Source of the DNA: JBDLRH01 sp039800165
Lineage (GTDB): Bacteria > Pseudomonadota > Gammaproteobacteria > Burkholderiales > Burkholderiaceae_C
Assembly (NCBI GenBank): GCA_039800165.1
Contig: JBDLRH010000085.1
Location: 1 to 13,305 of the forward strand
Length of the DNA stretch: 13,305 nt
Direction: 5' to 3'
This document shows positions 12,306 through 13,305 of this stretch, one piece after another. Below the pieces are notes generated by a model. The model made no database searches. It had not been told where the DNA came from and worked only from the letters and a program-made list of their open reading frames with translations. The position numbers and the translations under genes are program-made. Within the stretch, counting starts at the first letter, position 1; every line of letters starts with the position of its first letter.

Positions 12306-13305
12306 TCAGTTGAAGCGGACGTATTCGAAGTCCACCGGCTGGCGGTTGATGCCCATGACCGGCGGTGCGATCCAGTTGGCAAACTTGCCCGGCTCGACAC
12401 AGCGGCCCATCAGGCTGGCCACGAACGCGCGGTCGTTCGCGCTCGGCAGCCAGGTGTCGACGTTGGCGTTCCACTCGGCCTCGGACACCACCTTGCCCTC
12501 GGGCGACACCTTCACGCCCGACAGCGCGCCGATGTTGCGGTGGAAGGCCTTGTGCGGCGCCTTCAGGCGGAACGGGATGCCGGCCTTCTCGATCAGCTTG
12601 TTCCAGCGGTCCACGCCGGCGATCGAGTCCTTGATGTAGTCGTCGCGCAGCACTTCGTTGAGCGCGTTGAGCATCGGGACTTCTTTCTCTGCGAGCTGGC
12701 CGTTCTTGACCTCAAGCACGCGGTAGGTGTCGCCGCGCAGACGGTGGTCGTCGGTGCGCTTGCCTTCTTCGTAGCGGCCCTTCAGGCCGGTGCTGTAGAA
12801 GGTGGCGGCGTTGGACGACTCGTCGGCGCCGAACAGGTCGATGGTGACGCTGAAATGGAAGTTCAGGTAACGCTGGATGGTCGGCAGGTCGATCACGCCG
12901 GCTTCACGCAGCTTCTTCGGATCGTCCGTCTTCAGCTCGTTCATCATCTGGCAGGTGCGTGTGATGACGCGGCCCACGCCCGACTCGCCCACGAACATGT
13001 GGTGCGCTTCCTCGGTCAGCATGAACTTGGTGGTGCGGGCCAGCGGGTCGAACGCCGATTCGGCCAGCGCGCACAGCTGGAACTTGCCGTCGCGGTCGGT
13101 GAAGTAGGTGAACATGAAGAAAGCCAGCCAGTCGGGCGTCTCTTCGTTGAAGGCCTGCAGGATGCGTGGGTGGTCCTGGTCGCCCGAGCGGCGCTCGAGC
13201 AGCGCTTCGCCTTCTTCACGCCCGTCGCGGCCGAAGTACTTGTGCAGCAGGTAGACCATGGCCCACAGATGCCGGCCTTCTTCCACATTGACCTGGAAAA
13301 GATTG
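12306..13305 (-). CDS. boxB: Benzoyl-CoA 2,3-epoxidase BoxB (N-terminus outside window)
   Basis: The frame is open to the window edge and gives about 333 C-terminal residues of a protein that is normally about 473 aa, so some 140 residues are missing. BoxB is a class I diiron oxygenase that converts benzoyl-CoA to 2,3-epoxybenzoyl-CoA. Two diiron-ligand helices are visible: NVEEGRHLWAM at the start of the visible part and TEEAHHMFVGESGVG further on, both of the E-x-x-(R)H type. The segments TPDWLAFFMFTYFTDRDGKF, FHFSVTIDLFGADESSNAA and the C-terminal NWIAPPVMGINRQPVDFEYV are BoxB hallmarks. The GTG at 13286 is an internal valine codon of that ligand helix, not a start. The usual next gene upstream, boxC, would lie beyond 13305. 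Confidence 0.95.
   Translation of the reverse strand, partial: NLFQVNVEEGRHLWAMVYLLHKYFGRDGREEGEALLERRSGDQDHPRILQAFNEETPDWLAFFMFTYFTDRDGKFQLCALAESAFDPLARTTKFMLTEEAHHMFVGESGVGRVITRTCQMMNELKTDDPKKLREAGVIDLPTIQRYLNFHFSVTIDLFGADESSNAATFYSTGLKGRYEEGKRTDDHRLRGDTYRVLEVKNGQLAEKEVPMLNALNEVLRDDYIKDSIAGVDRWNKLIEKAGIPFRLKAPHKAFHRNIGALSGVKVSPEGKVVSEAEWNANVDTWLPSANDRAFVASLMGRCVEPGKFANWIAPPVMGINRQPVDFEYVRFN

Noticed and set aside
10652..12313. 553-codon plus-strand open frame antisense to boxA
   Set aside because: It covers boxA and its terminator in reverse, with His/Val/Arg/Gly-rich meaningless sequence. Long antisense frames are expected at this GC content.
1..13305. CRISPR array, tRNA/rRNA, insertion sequence, phage or att sites
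   Set aside because: Reading both strands I saw no regularly spaced direct repeats, no transposase or integrase, and no tRNA-like cloverleaf; coding density and composition are even apart from the patch at 301-780.

Overview
The window is high-GC DNA (roughly two thirds G+C, with very GC-rich third codon positions). Its gene content points to a betaproteobacterium of the Burkholderiales, such as the Comamonadaceae or the Rubrivivax/Leptothrix group. This assignment rests on gene content and base composition only. The core is an aerobic benzoyl-CoA ('box') benzoate degradation locus: benzoate-CoA ligase on the + strand, and BoxA and BoxB on the - strand. Little is unassigned: seven coding regions have clear family signatures, and the rest have family-level calls.

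Layout. Positions 1-1104 (- strand) hold a branched-chain amino acid type periplasmic binding protein of an ABC importer, whose C-terminus runs off the window. Positions 1191-1667 (- strand) hold a small flavodoxin. Positions 1668-2018 are a divergent regulatory region with an FNR/ANR/DNR-like box (TTGAT-N4-GTCAA) and a good sigma70-type promoter facing right. Positions 2019-10856 (+ strand) are a tight eight-gene run: bclA, Zn alcohol dehydrogenase 1, a short PhaE/PhaR-like protein, a class III-type PHA synthase (PhaC), a ChnD-like Zn alcohol dehydrogenase 2, an aldehyde dehydrogenase, an alpha/beta hydrolase and a family III CoA-transferase. Two junctions overlap as ATGA and one gap is 1 nt, so this is probably one operon. 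Positions 10861-10891 carry a perfect 11-bp hairpin terminator between the convergent units. Positions 10955-12238 (boxA) and 12306-13305 (boxB, N-terminus missing) run on the - strand, with an intercistronic hairpin.

How the genes may work together. The binding protein may capture an aromatic acid. BclA makes benzoyl-CoA. BoxA supplies NADPH electrons for BoxB to epoxidise benzoyl-CoA. BoxC, outside the window, would open the ring to 3,4-dehydroadipyl-CoA semialdehyde and formate. The unusual part is what lies inside the bclA operon. It holds two ChnD-type (6-hydroxyhexanoate dehydrogenase family) alcohol dehydrogenases, an aldehyde dehydrogenase, a CoA-transferase and a PHA synthase with a small partner. 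The ring-cleavage product is itself a C6 omega-oxo acyl-CoA. A reasonable but untested idea is that these genes form a side branch that reduces, oxidises, transfers CoA to, or polymerises C6 omega-oxo/omega-hydroxy acyl-CoAs when benzoate flux or oxygen is unbalanced.

Other notable points are a mosaic block of atypical codon use inside the binding-protein gene (about 301-780) and the oxygen-regulator-like site next to the flavodoxin. I saw no tRNA, rRNA, CRISPR array, insertion sequence or att site.
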